From assembly GCF_015832195.1 (NCBI RefSeq), contig NC_052017.1:70557801-70621800 (forward strand): DNA of 64,000 bases. Reading direction: 5' to 3'. Below the pieces are notes generated by a model. The model saw nothing but the letters and a program-made list of their open reading frames with translations, was not told the DNA's origin and made no database searches. Position 1 is the stretch's first letter; each line of letters starts with the position of its first letter. Positions 12,801 to 24,265 of the stretch are shown here, one piece after another. Origin of the DNA: Motacilla alba alba. Lineage: Eukaryota > Chordata > Aves > Passeriformes > Motacillidae. The position numbers and the translations under genes were made by a program.

Positions 12801-15800
12801 AGTCACACATACAAGCACCAAGAGAATGTGCTCTGAATAAATTGCATTTGCAAGGAGGTTTAAAAGATGAGTAATGAGATCCAGTTTTCAAAATAGAGGT
12901 AGGCTAGAGCCCTTTCAGGTGCCCTCCATCTCCTGTGCTCTGGCTGTTCTTCCAGAAGGTTGTGCCATGTGTGTCAGGCCCATGAGGATGTCTTACATAC
13001 TTATGGGCATCTCAAATAGCACTTCACACTTATGTTCAGGCAGCCAAAACCCTGTGAATGACAATTCCAGAAAGTTCTTGGGTGGAACTGTGGAGACTGA
13101 TCCAGCTTCTTGTTCTATATTAATAATTCCTCCTAACATCTCCTTGTTCTGCATCCCTGAAGTAAAAGCAGCCTTTACCGCGGGTTATTGCACAGTCATG
13201 TCTGTCCCAGTGTGGGGCAGAGGTAGAAACAGTAACTTCTAACTGAGGTTTGAAAAGTGAATAAATCTTACTGCCACATTAGGAGCAGGTATTTTTAATC
13301 TCCACTTTAACCACAATTTAGAATCTTTGACTGAGTAAAAGAATAATAACATATGTTTTGCTAAATGAGGTTTCAAAAAGATCCTAAAAGCGAGAGTTCC
13401 ACATTACAGTAGTATTTTCTTGCCCAGACAGTTAAAAGAAGAGCTGCATTAATTGTGTGCTAATCAGTGACTACTTAAGACAGTGTTTAACATTACCATA
13501 AATAATTAATAATTCTTGGTCTTGAATTTTAATACTGAAACTTACTTGTGTCATATTTATATGGTCTCATTATCTCTTCTTATTTTTCTCTCTTTTTTTC
13601 TTCTTATCAAGATAATAAATTCAGTTCTTCACAACTGTTCTGATTATTTTCTTCTCAGGATACTTAGGTTCCTCTCTGTGAATAATGGTTGGTTTTTAAA
13701 GCAGTTGTGTGTGCAGCAAAGGGCAATGCACTGGGGTTTGGAGAATCCAAAGTTTTCAAATAATTCGATTGAGATGGGGGATCTTGTCTTGTTTGTATGT
13801 CCATAAAGTGCTTTTTTTCTATTCTGTACAAGACCATACATCATTCTAACATCTGAGTGCCTTCTGGCACTGCAATAAGCAGTGTCCTTAGTGTTTTGAG
13901 GTCCTTGAGTTCCTCTAGATCAAAAGCAGAGTCAGAGATTGCATTTCCTTTGTTTTTCCAGCTACACTAGGGACCAATGAAGACACTGGATTTGATCTTC
14001 CCAGCTGACCTTGGAAACTTTGGAGTTACAAAACCTCCTTTACACTGGATTTACAATATATTGGTGTTTTAAAAATACTTAAGCTGCTTTTAATTCATCA
14101 GTGCAGAACAACCAAATGTTAATAGGATTTACCAATACAGAGCAAATGTCTCCTCGGAGCATATACAGTCCCAGGTTTGTAAGTTATTTGGAAATCTCCT
14201 GAGATTTTAATGCAATTTAGCTTTCCTCATAACCAAAGAATTATATGTGTGGGCATCTTAAGGACTGCTACTTTCAGCTAGATGAGTTAATCTGATAATA
14301 ACTACGTGCCTAGAATTTGTTGATCCAAAATTTGCAGGTTTATGTACAGAACATTTTTTGCTGAGAAAGCAATGTGTAATGAGCTCTGAGAGCTGCCAGC
14401 AAGTGCCTGCAGCTTTAAATCATGCAGTTAAAGAATGAATTCAGCCCTGTGAATTGTGAGCAGCTTCTTGGGAATCTTTTCAATACGTGTAAAGCAGGAT
14501 GTGCATAGTAATAGCAAATGCACTGATACCACAGAGCACACATTTTGGAACAGGAGAACAATGTTTTTCCCACTGTTTTCTTTGTTTTAACTAACTCACG
14601 TGCAGCATCAAAAATGATATCTGAGACCAACTCTGGGTTCTTGAAAAGTCCCTGTACTGTGTTAAACTGCAGTGGTGGGGTGATAACTCAGTGTGAGCCT
14701 GAAGGAAATATGGCCCCATGCATTTTACTTTGCTGGGCTTAGTGTGAGATTGGTTGCTGAGGCTTGGCGTGGGTTATTGACTATTTGGGGAGAACAAGGA
14801 GCTCCTGCAATGATTGCTTACACCAATGACTTGTCAAATTGATGTCCAAACCAGACATATTGCCAGGGCAGGAAGGCAGTTCAGAGACTGCTGGCTAACC
14901 AGCCCCCATGCTTGGGCAGTAAGTGGCCCAGCTTTACTGGGTTATGATGTACCTGCTGGGGGAAAATGGGCTGCCTCGGCTGCATCAGGGCTTGCAGAAC
15001 ACTGCACATCCCAGTGAAAGCTGCCAGCTGGAACTGCTGAGACTGGAACACGATGCTTCCCAAGAACGCTCCTCTGCAAATGTAGCTTTGATATCAATCA
15101 CTGAGGTACGCTTTGCAATCTTTCTTTTACAATGAAGCTTTGGGGAATGGTGACTCTTTAAGGCTTTTAGATGCTGAGGTTGAACAAAAGCCTGACTTTT
15201 CAATGACTCCCATGTTGCCTTTCGGCACTTGTGGACCCAGTGCCTTCTTTATTTTGCTTACACTATTGCTTCTGCTGTTTTCTCATAGAATTTGGTAGGC
15301 ATGCCTCATATTGACTGAATAATATTTATATGTGATCTATCTTCTGTGATATCCTAGGTCTTCCAAAACATCCTGGCAAACTTCCAGCAGTTTCACTTCA
15401 GGTGTTGCCATGTGAGTAGACTTAGATGCTTTTCAATATATTTTTTTCTTATTCCACTTACCTGCAGGACATAATTGCCTTCTGGAATACTGATCTATCT
15501 ACTGATCTCTCTTTTTCTATGAGAGAAAAGGAGAAGACAGTGTAACATCCAAGCTTTTGATTCTTTTTTTTCCTATTTATTATTCTCTGTTACTAAATGA
15601 AGCAGAGCTCTCTTAGTTTGTAGGCATAACATTGCCTCTATACAAAAGCTTTTTCTGTCATCTGGATCACCTTAATTTTTCACCATCCTCTGAACATAAA
15701 CCATGAAAATTGTCCCTTTTCTTCTATCCTACCTTGTGAATCTCAATTATAGATTGTGAGATGGTCACAAGCAAAATGTACAGAATACAAGATATTGCAG

Positions 15801-18594
15801 TTAAAAGGTTTTATGGACACTCATTTGGGATGACCTGCAAAAGCCACCAGTAAATGCTTCAGTAAATTGGAAGTAATTAATTTATAAATTAAATTAGTGG
15901 GGAAAATTACCATGAATTTTAATAGAAGTGTGCTATTCACAGGAATAGAACTTATTAATTTTCAAAATATGAGGCAGCCTTTTCACCTCCTAGTCTCCAC
16001 AGTTATGAGTATAACAGATGGAGATTCAGAGGTACTAAATTCGCTGCATGAAGGCTTTCTAACTGGATATGAATAGTATAAGGGTAAAGGAGGGAGATAG
16101 TTGCAAAGCAAATCGAGTCTGAGGACACAAAATCCAATTTATACCATGCCTGTTCTCCAGTTCGTGGTGAGTTATAATGTTCATCATCTGCACTACCCAC
16201 TTGTTTTCCTCAGTAAAAAAGGTGGCGGAGTTTATCTTTCCTCTTGTATCCTTACTTGGATGTGTTCCCCCATTTGAAATACTTTTCTCTCTTTTCCTTT
16301 CTCACAACACACAGCCTCTGTGCAACCTGGTGCTTCTGTCTGACTGCAAAACCTCCACACCACTGAGAGCAGATAGAGAGCAGCAGCTTTTTCAGTGTGG
16401 CTTGCTGCAGACTGAACTGCAGCTCTGTACCTTGTACCTGCAATTTCTCTCTCCTGGTTATTTTCCTGCCAGGCAATGCTAAGGTGTTGTATGATTACTT
16501 CATTATAATTTTTCAAATATGTTCTTCTAAGGAAAAAGCAGGAACTATATGAGCATGTGTTGTCTGTCTGCCTATCTGATACTAATAATTCTCCTGGTCT
16601 TTGGAAAAGTAAAACTGGCCTGCGTTATCCAATTTCTTCAAACTGAAATCTGAAGTTTGGTTCTTTTGTACTCATGCTTTTCTTGTATGTCTGGTCGGTG
16701 CTTAGTTCTGGTTCAGTTAATATGCATTTATATGCCTTACTTTTCAATTGAACTTTTACCCGTCACGGGCTAAGAGGCAAGTTACATTGTCAGGCCTCAG
16801 TTAATTACCAGTGCCATTATTTTTTTTATTTGTGGTGCCTAAGCAATCAGGAGAACAGCAAGTTAAGTCACATTTGCAAGGAGATCACGACTCAATTAGT
16901 GCTTAAGTGTATAAAATTTAAAAAGGAATAATTAAGGGTATGGCAGTAACAATATTAAATGCCTGGTTTAGTGCTAAAGAACCTGCTCTACATAGAAGCT
17001 CACTAAAAGAATGAAGGATTAGAAGGGATGTATACAATGCCCAAAAAAGCAACAGGGAATTTATGTGAGAGACTCTTCTCACAGAAAAATTAGAAGAGCT
17101 TGTTAGAATAGGGAACAGCATCTGGTTCTGCAAAATCAAATGTCTTTGGTTTGGAGGATTTGCTGCATGGCTAGTTTAATTTTGGTTGTGAAAACAGAAT
17201 TAAAAAGCATCTGACATTCAAGATCATCCCTGTCCACTCCAATCAAGAAGGTCCCAAAGTGTCAAAGTTTTACTTATTAGCTCTTTTCTCTTGCACTAAG
17301 GAAAACTGTTTTAACTTCTATCTTCAGCCCTGCTTCTTTCTCTAGCATGTTGTAGTTACACTAATTCCCATTATTTTTAACTACGCCCCAAAAGGTACTG
17401 AACTACAAACTCAGTAACTGAATGGATCACTGCGTGGGATTGGAAAGGCTGTCTTTAATTTTATTCTACTTACAACCTGGTGGTTCTGACTGTGTGGAGA
17501 AGAGATGCTGCTTCCCTTGAAGTAAAACTGCTAAGCAGTTGGAGCCAGCTGAGGAGCCAGCTTTTTGGGTTATACATCCTTCCCTGGAAACTAATTAATT
17601 TGAGAAACATTGTATGTGTGCCATTTGTTAGCTGAGTGAAATATTTCTGAATGGGGTGGCGGCTCAGGCATTTTAAAAGGAATTCTGGAGAAGGAATTGT
17701 TGTACACAGGAGCAGAGATATGCCAAAAAACTGTTCACCTCCTTTTCAATTGAAGAGGCGGTTCCAGCTTGTCCTCCACCTTCAGGCTGAGAGGAAACAG
17801 CCCCTTGGCTGTGGCTTGCTCCTTCTCACACTGCAGATTTATCTTCCAAGTTTGTCATCTTGCTCACTCATGGGGGTAGTCTGTGTCTGAGCAATATACA
17901 ACTGCTTGCCTTCTCTATAGGAAGCTGGCTGGGAAAATAAGACTTTCTTCATGAAGAAAATCCAGCTGCTCTTAATTCTGGGTGCCTTCAGTTCACTTCT
18001 TTGTGGAACTGTTTTACTCTTCCTTAGTTTTTAAAAAAACTTGCACACAGCCCCTGTGATGTGAGCCTGAGTAATGGAACTGGCAGCAATACACAGGAGA
18101 ATAAGGAAGCTGAATTGCAGAATTAGCACAGTAAAAAACAATACTGGCACTGCACCAGTCTGCAGCCGTGACTGGGTGTACAGATCATCACAGAAGGTGG
18201 ATGGGGTGAATGTGCTTTTTTTCACTGGGTTACAGATCCATTCAATGATGAGACCCTGGAGGAATTTGAATCTTCAGTGGAGAACAGCCACTTTCCTGTT
18301 GCCACTTGAATATACAAGCACCAAGATGTTCATACCCCACAGTGCTATGTAGAATAAATAGGGAGTCCATTTCTCCTCCTGGGAAAAGTACAGTTTGGTA
18401 CTGTGGTGCTCTGCTCTAGCACTGCTATGAAGGAGGGGTTACTAATCTGAGAAAAATTAAATTTCTGTGCAGCAGAAGTTCAGCTAATTGATATGTAAAC
18501 TTCTTCTGGGGTCAGGGGTACTCAGTAACACCATGGGGCCTCTGACAGCTTGAGTAAGGGAAAGATTATAAAATATTTATTTTTTACTTTACAG

Positions 18595-18612
18595 GTGTGT
18601 GTGTGTGTGTGT
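18595..18612. repeat. (GT)9 microsatellite
   Basis: Nine uninterrupted GT units in intergenic sequence. Confidence 0.95.
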
Positions 18613-18867
18613 TTAAAATTGCATGTGTTTTTAAATATCTGCAAATATTTTCTGAGTCTGAAAAACTGATCAGGAAGCATGTTTCTTCACAGAGCCTGCA
18701 ATCCTTCATCAGGTGAGCCCAGTGCAGCCTTAACCAGCTGAGATTACACTTAGTGTAGTGTAGCGTAGTCTACACTTTGTGTAGACATTTCATGTGGATT
18801 TAAACAGGCCTGAGGTTTGATTACATTTTCTTTCCTTACAGAGGCACCAACCTCTTTTCTTGACAGA

Positions 18868-19376
18868 TGCAGTGGGTTGATGCTGGCTGGACACCAGGTG
18901 CCCGCTGAAGCCTCTCTATCCTTCCCTTCCTCAAGTGGACAGGGGAGAGAAAATGTAATGAGAGCCTCCTGGGTCGAGATAAGGACAGAGAGAGATCATT
19001 GCTAACTTCAGTCAAGAGCAAATAGACTCAACTTAGGAATGCTAGTTTAATTTGTTGCCAGTGAAATTGGAGTAGAATAATGAGAAGTAAACCCAAATCT
19101 TAAAACACCTTCCCCACACTGCTCCCTTCTTCCAGCTCAATTTGACTCCTGATTCTCTCTATCTCCTCTTCCCCCAGCTGTGCAGGGAGACAGGGAATGG
19201 GGGTTGTGGTCAGTCCTTCACATATTGTCTCTGTCACTTCTTCCTCCTCAAGGGAGGACTCCTGCCCCTGCTCCAGCATAGGGACCCTCCCCCAGGAGAC
19301 AGTCCTCCATGGACTTCTCCAGCATGAGTCCATCCCATGGGCAGCAGTTCTTCATGAACTGTCCCAGCAGCCCAGC
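18868..19376 (+). mobile_element. Solo LTR-like endogenous retroviral repeat, copy B (3' truncated)
   Basis: It begins TGCAGTGGGTTGATGCTGGC, with the TG expected of an LTR edge. It then runs in the same order as copy A: GGACAGGGGAGAGAAAAT, GGGTCGAGATAAGGACAG, AATCTTAAAACACCTTCC and GACAGGGAATGGGGGTTG. Similarity fades near the repeated CATGGGCAGCAGTTCTTCATGAACTG segment, so it appears shorter than copy A. No retroviral genes are attached. Confidence 0.65.
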
Positions 19377-22300
19377 AAAGAGGGAATATTGATGTGCCAA
19401 AGTACACATGACACAGAATCCTGTCAGAAACAACTGACAGGTTTCTGTTAGCAGAAACCCAGGTAAGGGTTTCTGGGAGATGCTGCATTCCTGCTCCTCC
19501 AGAAAATCAGGAGCCTGTTACCTTCCAGGGCAGGCTGCCAAGTTAGTCAGTCTCCTTCATCCTTGAACTGCAGGTTAAGAGCTGGAGATTAATTGCTTTG
19601 AGGGACTGGGTATGTCAGATGGCTTTTGTTTCTTGTACTGGGGCTTGTGCTAAGGGTATGTTCATGACCATAGCATTAGGGGTTAATAGGGCACTAAGGG
19701 GCATTTTAGTATATGGTTAGTTAGTTATCATGCAGGCTGATTGATTGCCTGTCTACTAAATCTTCTGTTGGTGGACTTACACAATGTATTACTCGTCTTT
19801 AAAATGGTTATAACAGCTACAAATCATTCAAGAAACCTTATAATTCCTTTATGAACCTGTTCTTTAAAGTGAGGATCTTCAAACCCTGTGTTTTTAAATT
19901 ACACATACTATGACAGCACCTCATGTGAGCATATTTACCATACTGTACAATTCGATAGAAAGGATCAACTGTGTTTCATAGTGGCTGCTTATTTTCCTCT
20001 CCAAGTTCTGATCCTTGCCTTTGTGAAACTTAACACACTGCCTTTAAAGATGTCCTACAAGGTCTGTGGCAAATTAATTTTCCAATAATTGTTGGAGCCA
20101 AGGGGAGCACAGCCATTTGCTCTGTCAGTGGGAAGTACTTTTTTTGGGCAGTTACACCACTGTGAGAACCAAAATGTTCTGGCCAAATGCTGGCCAGGTG
20201 GTCCTTTCCAGTGGAACGTGGTGGAGTTCTCAGTGGCTTATGAAGCATAACGTAAGTTCTTGGCCAACACTGGTTTAATTTGATTAGGTCACGGGTAGCC
20301 TGGTTTAACCTCCTGGTACCTGAGGGCGTTTCTGATTGTGCATGGTTACGCTTGTTTGTAGCACTGAGGAATGGTTCTAGGGACAGTGGAAACCTGAGAG
20401 TGAAGCCTGTTTCCAACCCTCTTACTCCCAGTAAAAGCCTCTCTGAAGAGCAAGGGCTGTACCAGCTCTGTCACACGCCATCATTTCCCTGCTTTTGGAG
20501 AGACCTGTGGAGGACTTGCCGACACTTTTACTTAGCTGGGGAGCTAGGTGGATGAGTTTAAGGCATAATTCTGGATATTTGTAAGGCTACAGTTTTCTTT
20601 TTATTTTGTTCACTTGATTCACCTACAAGTGCAGGTGAATTCAGCCCCAGTGCTGTGCTGGGAAGAGACTGCCAGGGCATTTTTTAAAATTAAATTTTCA
20701 AATGCTTCCTTCCTACTCCTATGCTTTTTATATTAGCTTTTTGGAAATGAGAAATTGAAATCTGTTTCCTCCCTAGGGTTTTCTCTCTTTTTTTCCCCTC
20801 TTTTCTCTTATATTGCTTCAGTGTTTGATGGCTGGTTTTAGAAGTCAGCCTGCAAGTTCATGAAATGAAACAAGCCAAGAAACAAATGGTACTACATTGA
20901 GATGGGGAGGGAGTTAATACAGTTTGCAGAAAGGCTTTACAGACTTCAGACACGGGCAGGAATGCAGGGATGCAATAGGTAATATTAGAATGGAGTGAAT
21001 CCCATAAATACCTCTGTCACAGGTGTGGGTTGCCAAGAGGCAGCTGGTACCAGACAATGAAGTCTGTAGATGCCAAATGAAATGTGTCTCATTATGAGAC
21101 ATCCCATGTTACACCTCAGGACACGCTGACATGAAGGCTGGACATTGGAACATTGGTCTAACAAACTGTGCCAGTTTCTCTCCGTGTCCTCTTAGTGCAG
21201 TGGGTGTGATGTCATGCTGCTGTCGGGAAGGGATGCTGGCTCAGTCTGACCTCCTGTCTCCTCACAGAATGCATCAACTCCCCAAAGCGGGCCATGAGAC
21301 TACGCCTGTCTTATTTCCCTTTCCATGTGCCCTTCCCTCCTGTCAAGGGATTAACTTTAGGTGTGAGATAAGAAGAAAATCAGTCCCTTCTTTCATAATA
21401 AAAACCTGACTCCAGGAGTCCTGGTTAGTGTTCCTTGCTTTGGGGGTTTCATAACAAAATTCTTGCAATACACGTGTTTTCATTAAAAAGAAACACCCAC
21501 CTAAGAAAGAAGTTCAGCTTTTCAATTATTTAGAGAGATTTTATCATGACTGGAAGCTCTGGGACATGACCTCCAAAGTTCCTATTGTTAGTAGCGGATA
21601 GTTAAAAACAAAATGCAATTACTTCTTAGAAGAAAAACTTACTATGATGGAGTGAAGGGACTTTAATAATTTGGAGATAGCTGCCTTTTGGGCTATTATT
21701 TTTTTGAATGCTTGTAACTGACATAACTGTTGCCCCTGCAAAAAACAAAACATGGGGGTACAAGAGGATTACCTGTCCTTCATGTCTCCTAATTGCAGTG
21801 TGATTTATACTTCATCTGCATGCTTGGTATTAATGATACAAAAAATATAATTTAAAAAATTGTTGTACAAATTTTAGCTTTGTTATTGAAGACTTACCAG
21901 AGAAGGGCTTATGGAAATGTTCAAATTAGCAAGCCCATATATAGGGAGAGGAAATACTTTTTCTCTTAGCCTCTGGCTTTACATGACTGTATAACCTCTT
22001 CACCTGTATCAGAAATTCCTGCAAGAAGTAGCTGTTGAAGCCTTTGTTTTTTGTTCATCCTCAGATATTTGCTCAGGCATTTCTAACATAGTCCTTCACT
22101 GTATGGCCCTTTTCCTGTTCAGCTAAAAGAATATGAAGCGGGATCAGTATTTCCCCCTTATTGTTGTTCTGTCATTGTGTTCTGAATGTCCTCTTTGCAG
22201 GGATAAGCTGAATATCCTCAGAACCATGAGCATCCTCACAACCAAATGCCTCCATCTTCTCTCCACTGTCTGATTCCCAGCTCTTTGAAATAGTACTTTT

Positions 22301-24021
22301 TGTCCAGAGTGCCCCAAATCTCATGATCAGACAGCAGCTTCCCTCTGGCTTCCTGCTCCTTTTGGATGTGCATGCTGCCTAGAGATGGGACGTCACCTCC
22401 TCTCTTCTCCCATGAGCTGTGCTGCTCTTAAATGTGAGTCCACTTGCACATCTCAGTCGTGCTTGGCTGACACATGCTGTGGATCTCACGGGGCTGATGA
22501 AGCACCAGGTAGAGTCTGGTTGCACATAGTGACAGTTTGGGATACGTGCAGCCTACACAGGGTCTTTGTCTGAAATTAGATGCATCTTGACACTCTCTAA
22601 TGCTGGTGTTTCTGGATGGAGCCTATTCACTCCAGGGCAAGTCCCTGGAGTTAAGCAGCCTTTGTCAGAGCTGTCATGAATGCAAAGTAGGTATTAGTTA
22701 CTGTGAACTCTGTCTTGCCCATCCCCTGCACAGCAGATCCCCTTGTCATTCATCTTAAAAGCAGCTCGGGGAAATCCTGAGCACAGTTAAAGAAATGGGT
22801 CCTGAAGGCAGGACCTTACAGCCACAAAAGACTTCAGTTATAAACTCTGCTCATCCAAACACCTTAAAAACGTTGCCAGGCTACTCAAACACTGCTGCAG
22901 TGTGCCAACCCCAATTACCTGTTGCAGGGAAGGCAAAGCTTTTCCTGTTTTCAGAGCGGTGCCATTGGAGCTGTTGCAGGGTTGGACTGGACTTTGTCAG
23001 CTCCATAGAGAATCAGGGAAGTCGAAAGGTCTGAGGGGAAGCAGGAGGCTGGCATGTGCAATGGTACAGTTGGCTTGCAAGAAGTTACATTAGAGCCTGA
23101 CCATAGTGTGGCTCCTCATGCCTTGCACATTTTCAGCGAAGGGAGACGCTCCAGCCTTTTTAATGCATTGATTAGAGGGAGGAAATAGCATGCCTGGAGA
23201 TGCTGTCTGTAGGCTCTCTCAGTGAAACTTTTCAGCCAAAACTAGGTCAGGTTTGAAAATCTAACGTGTGCACTGAAGCACAAAGGCAGTGATAGAGAGG
23301 ACTTGTTCCCAGTAATGATATTTTAAACAAAAGGAAAGAGCAGGCATTCTGTTTGTTTAATGGCTGCAAGCTGATTGGATGTTTCACTACAGCTGTGTTT
23401 TGCTTTTAGCTGCTATCACAGTATTTGCTTGCAGAGACAGGACAATGAGTTGCTGGCAGGGAGGATGCAACAGCAAAAGTAGCTAAATAGCATAATTTTT
23501 CTTGTTGTAATTCTGATACATTGCAGTACACATTGTCCAGACACAAAATAAGAGGTGCTCCCCTGGCCTTACAGGCACAGTAGCTAAGGTGGAGGAAACC
23601 ATTATCCCTGTGGACAGGGATCTGATACTTATAGAACAAACAATTTGCTACAGGTCTAAAGAAAGTTTTCTTCACACTATGTATGAAACCAGTGCCATTA
23701 TCTTGCATCTGGTCCTCAATATCTTTCAATTTAAAAGAGAGGCTGGCCAGCTGGTTTTTGCCATATGTCGGATTGAGCACTGAGGCAGGGGGGTAGTAGT
23801 TGATGCTGACACCAGGTGTGTCCACCAGCAGTGGATGTGCCTGCTGGGCTGTACACCCTTGTGAAACTTGTGAAGCAGCGTGTGCATCACTACAGGTACC
23901 CAACCTGTAAACTGGGTTCCTCTGAGGTATTACTCTTCAGTGGGGTCTCTTGCACTGATGTCTTAATGAGACTCCTTTTCATCCTTTTTGGAGCTGTGCA
24001 GGATTGCAAATGTCAGGATCC
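19377..24021. other. Intergenic; one unexplained 165-codon ORF
   Basis: No repeat or gene was recognised with confidence. The minus-strand frame 23903-23406 is open for 165 codons, the longest non-cadherin ORF in this downstream part apart from shadows. Its protein has no family motif I know. Confidence 0.55.
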
Positions 24022-24265
24022 TAAAATCATAGTGGAAGGGTCTATTAAGATCACCTAGTTTCAACCCCCCTTGGTGTGGACAGGCACACCCTCCACTGGA
24101 CCAGGTTGCTCAAAGCCCTATCCAACCTGGCCTGGAACACTTCCAGCAATGGGGCATCCACAGCTTCTCTGGGCAACCTGTTCCAGTGCCTCAGCACCCT
24201 CACAGTAAAGAATTTCTTCTGAATATCTAATCTAAACCTGCTCTTTCTGTTTGAAGCCTCAGCAG
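24022..24265 (-). mobile_element. CR1 LINE 3' fragment
   Basis: The plus strand reads AAAATCATAGTGGAAGGGTC, ACCAGGTTGCTCAAAGCCC, TCCAACCTGGCCTGGAACAC, CTCTGGGCAACCTGTTCCAG and CTCACAGTAAAGAATTTCTT. This is the reverse complement of the CR1 3' end. Weak similarity may continue towards 24430. Confidence 0.92.

Larger units (their letters stand above)
9705..18867. other. Intergenic; no gene recognised
   Basis: A near-perfect 20-base tandem duplication lies at 9820-9860. AT-rich, motif-dense non-repetitive blocks lie at about 10380-10500 and 16740-16920. A (GT)9 run is at 18595-18612, and a perfect 8-bp-stem hairpin is at 18768-18786. The many small ORFs show no recognisable protein. Confidence 0.6.

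Noticed and set aside
20030..20416. 128-codon minus-strand ORF in intergenic DNA
   Set aside because: No recognisable motif, no repeat match I could name and no transcript context.
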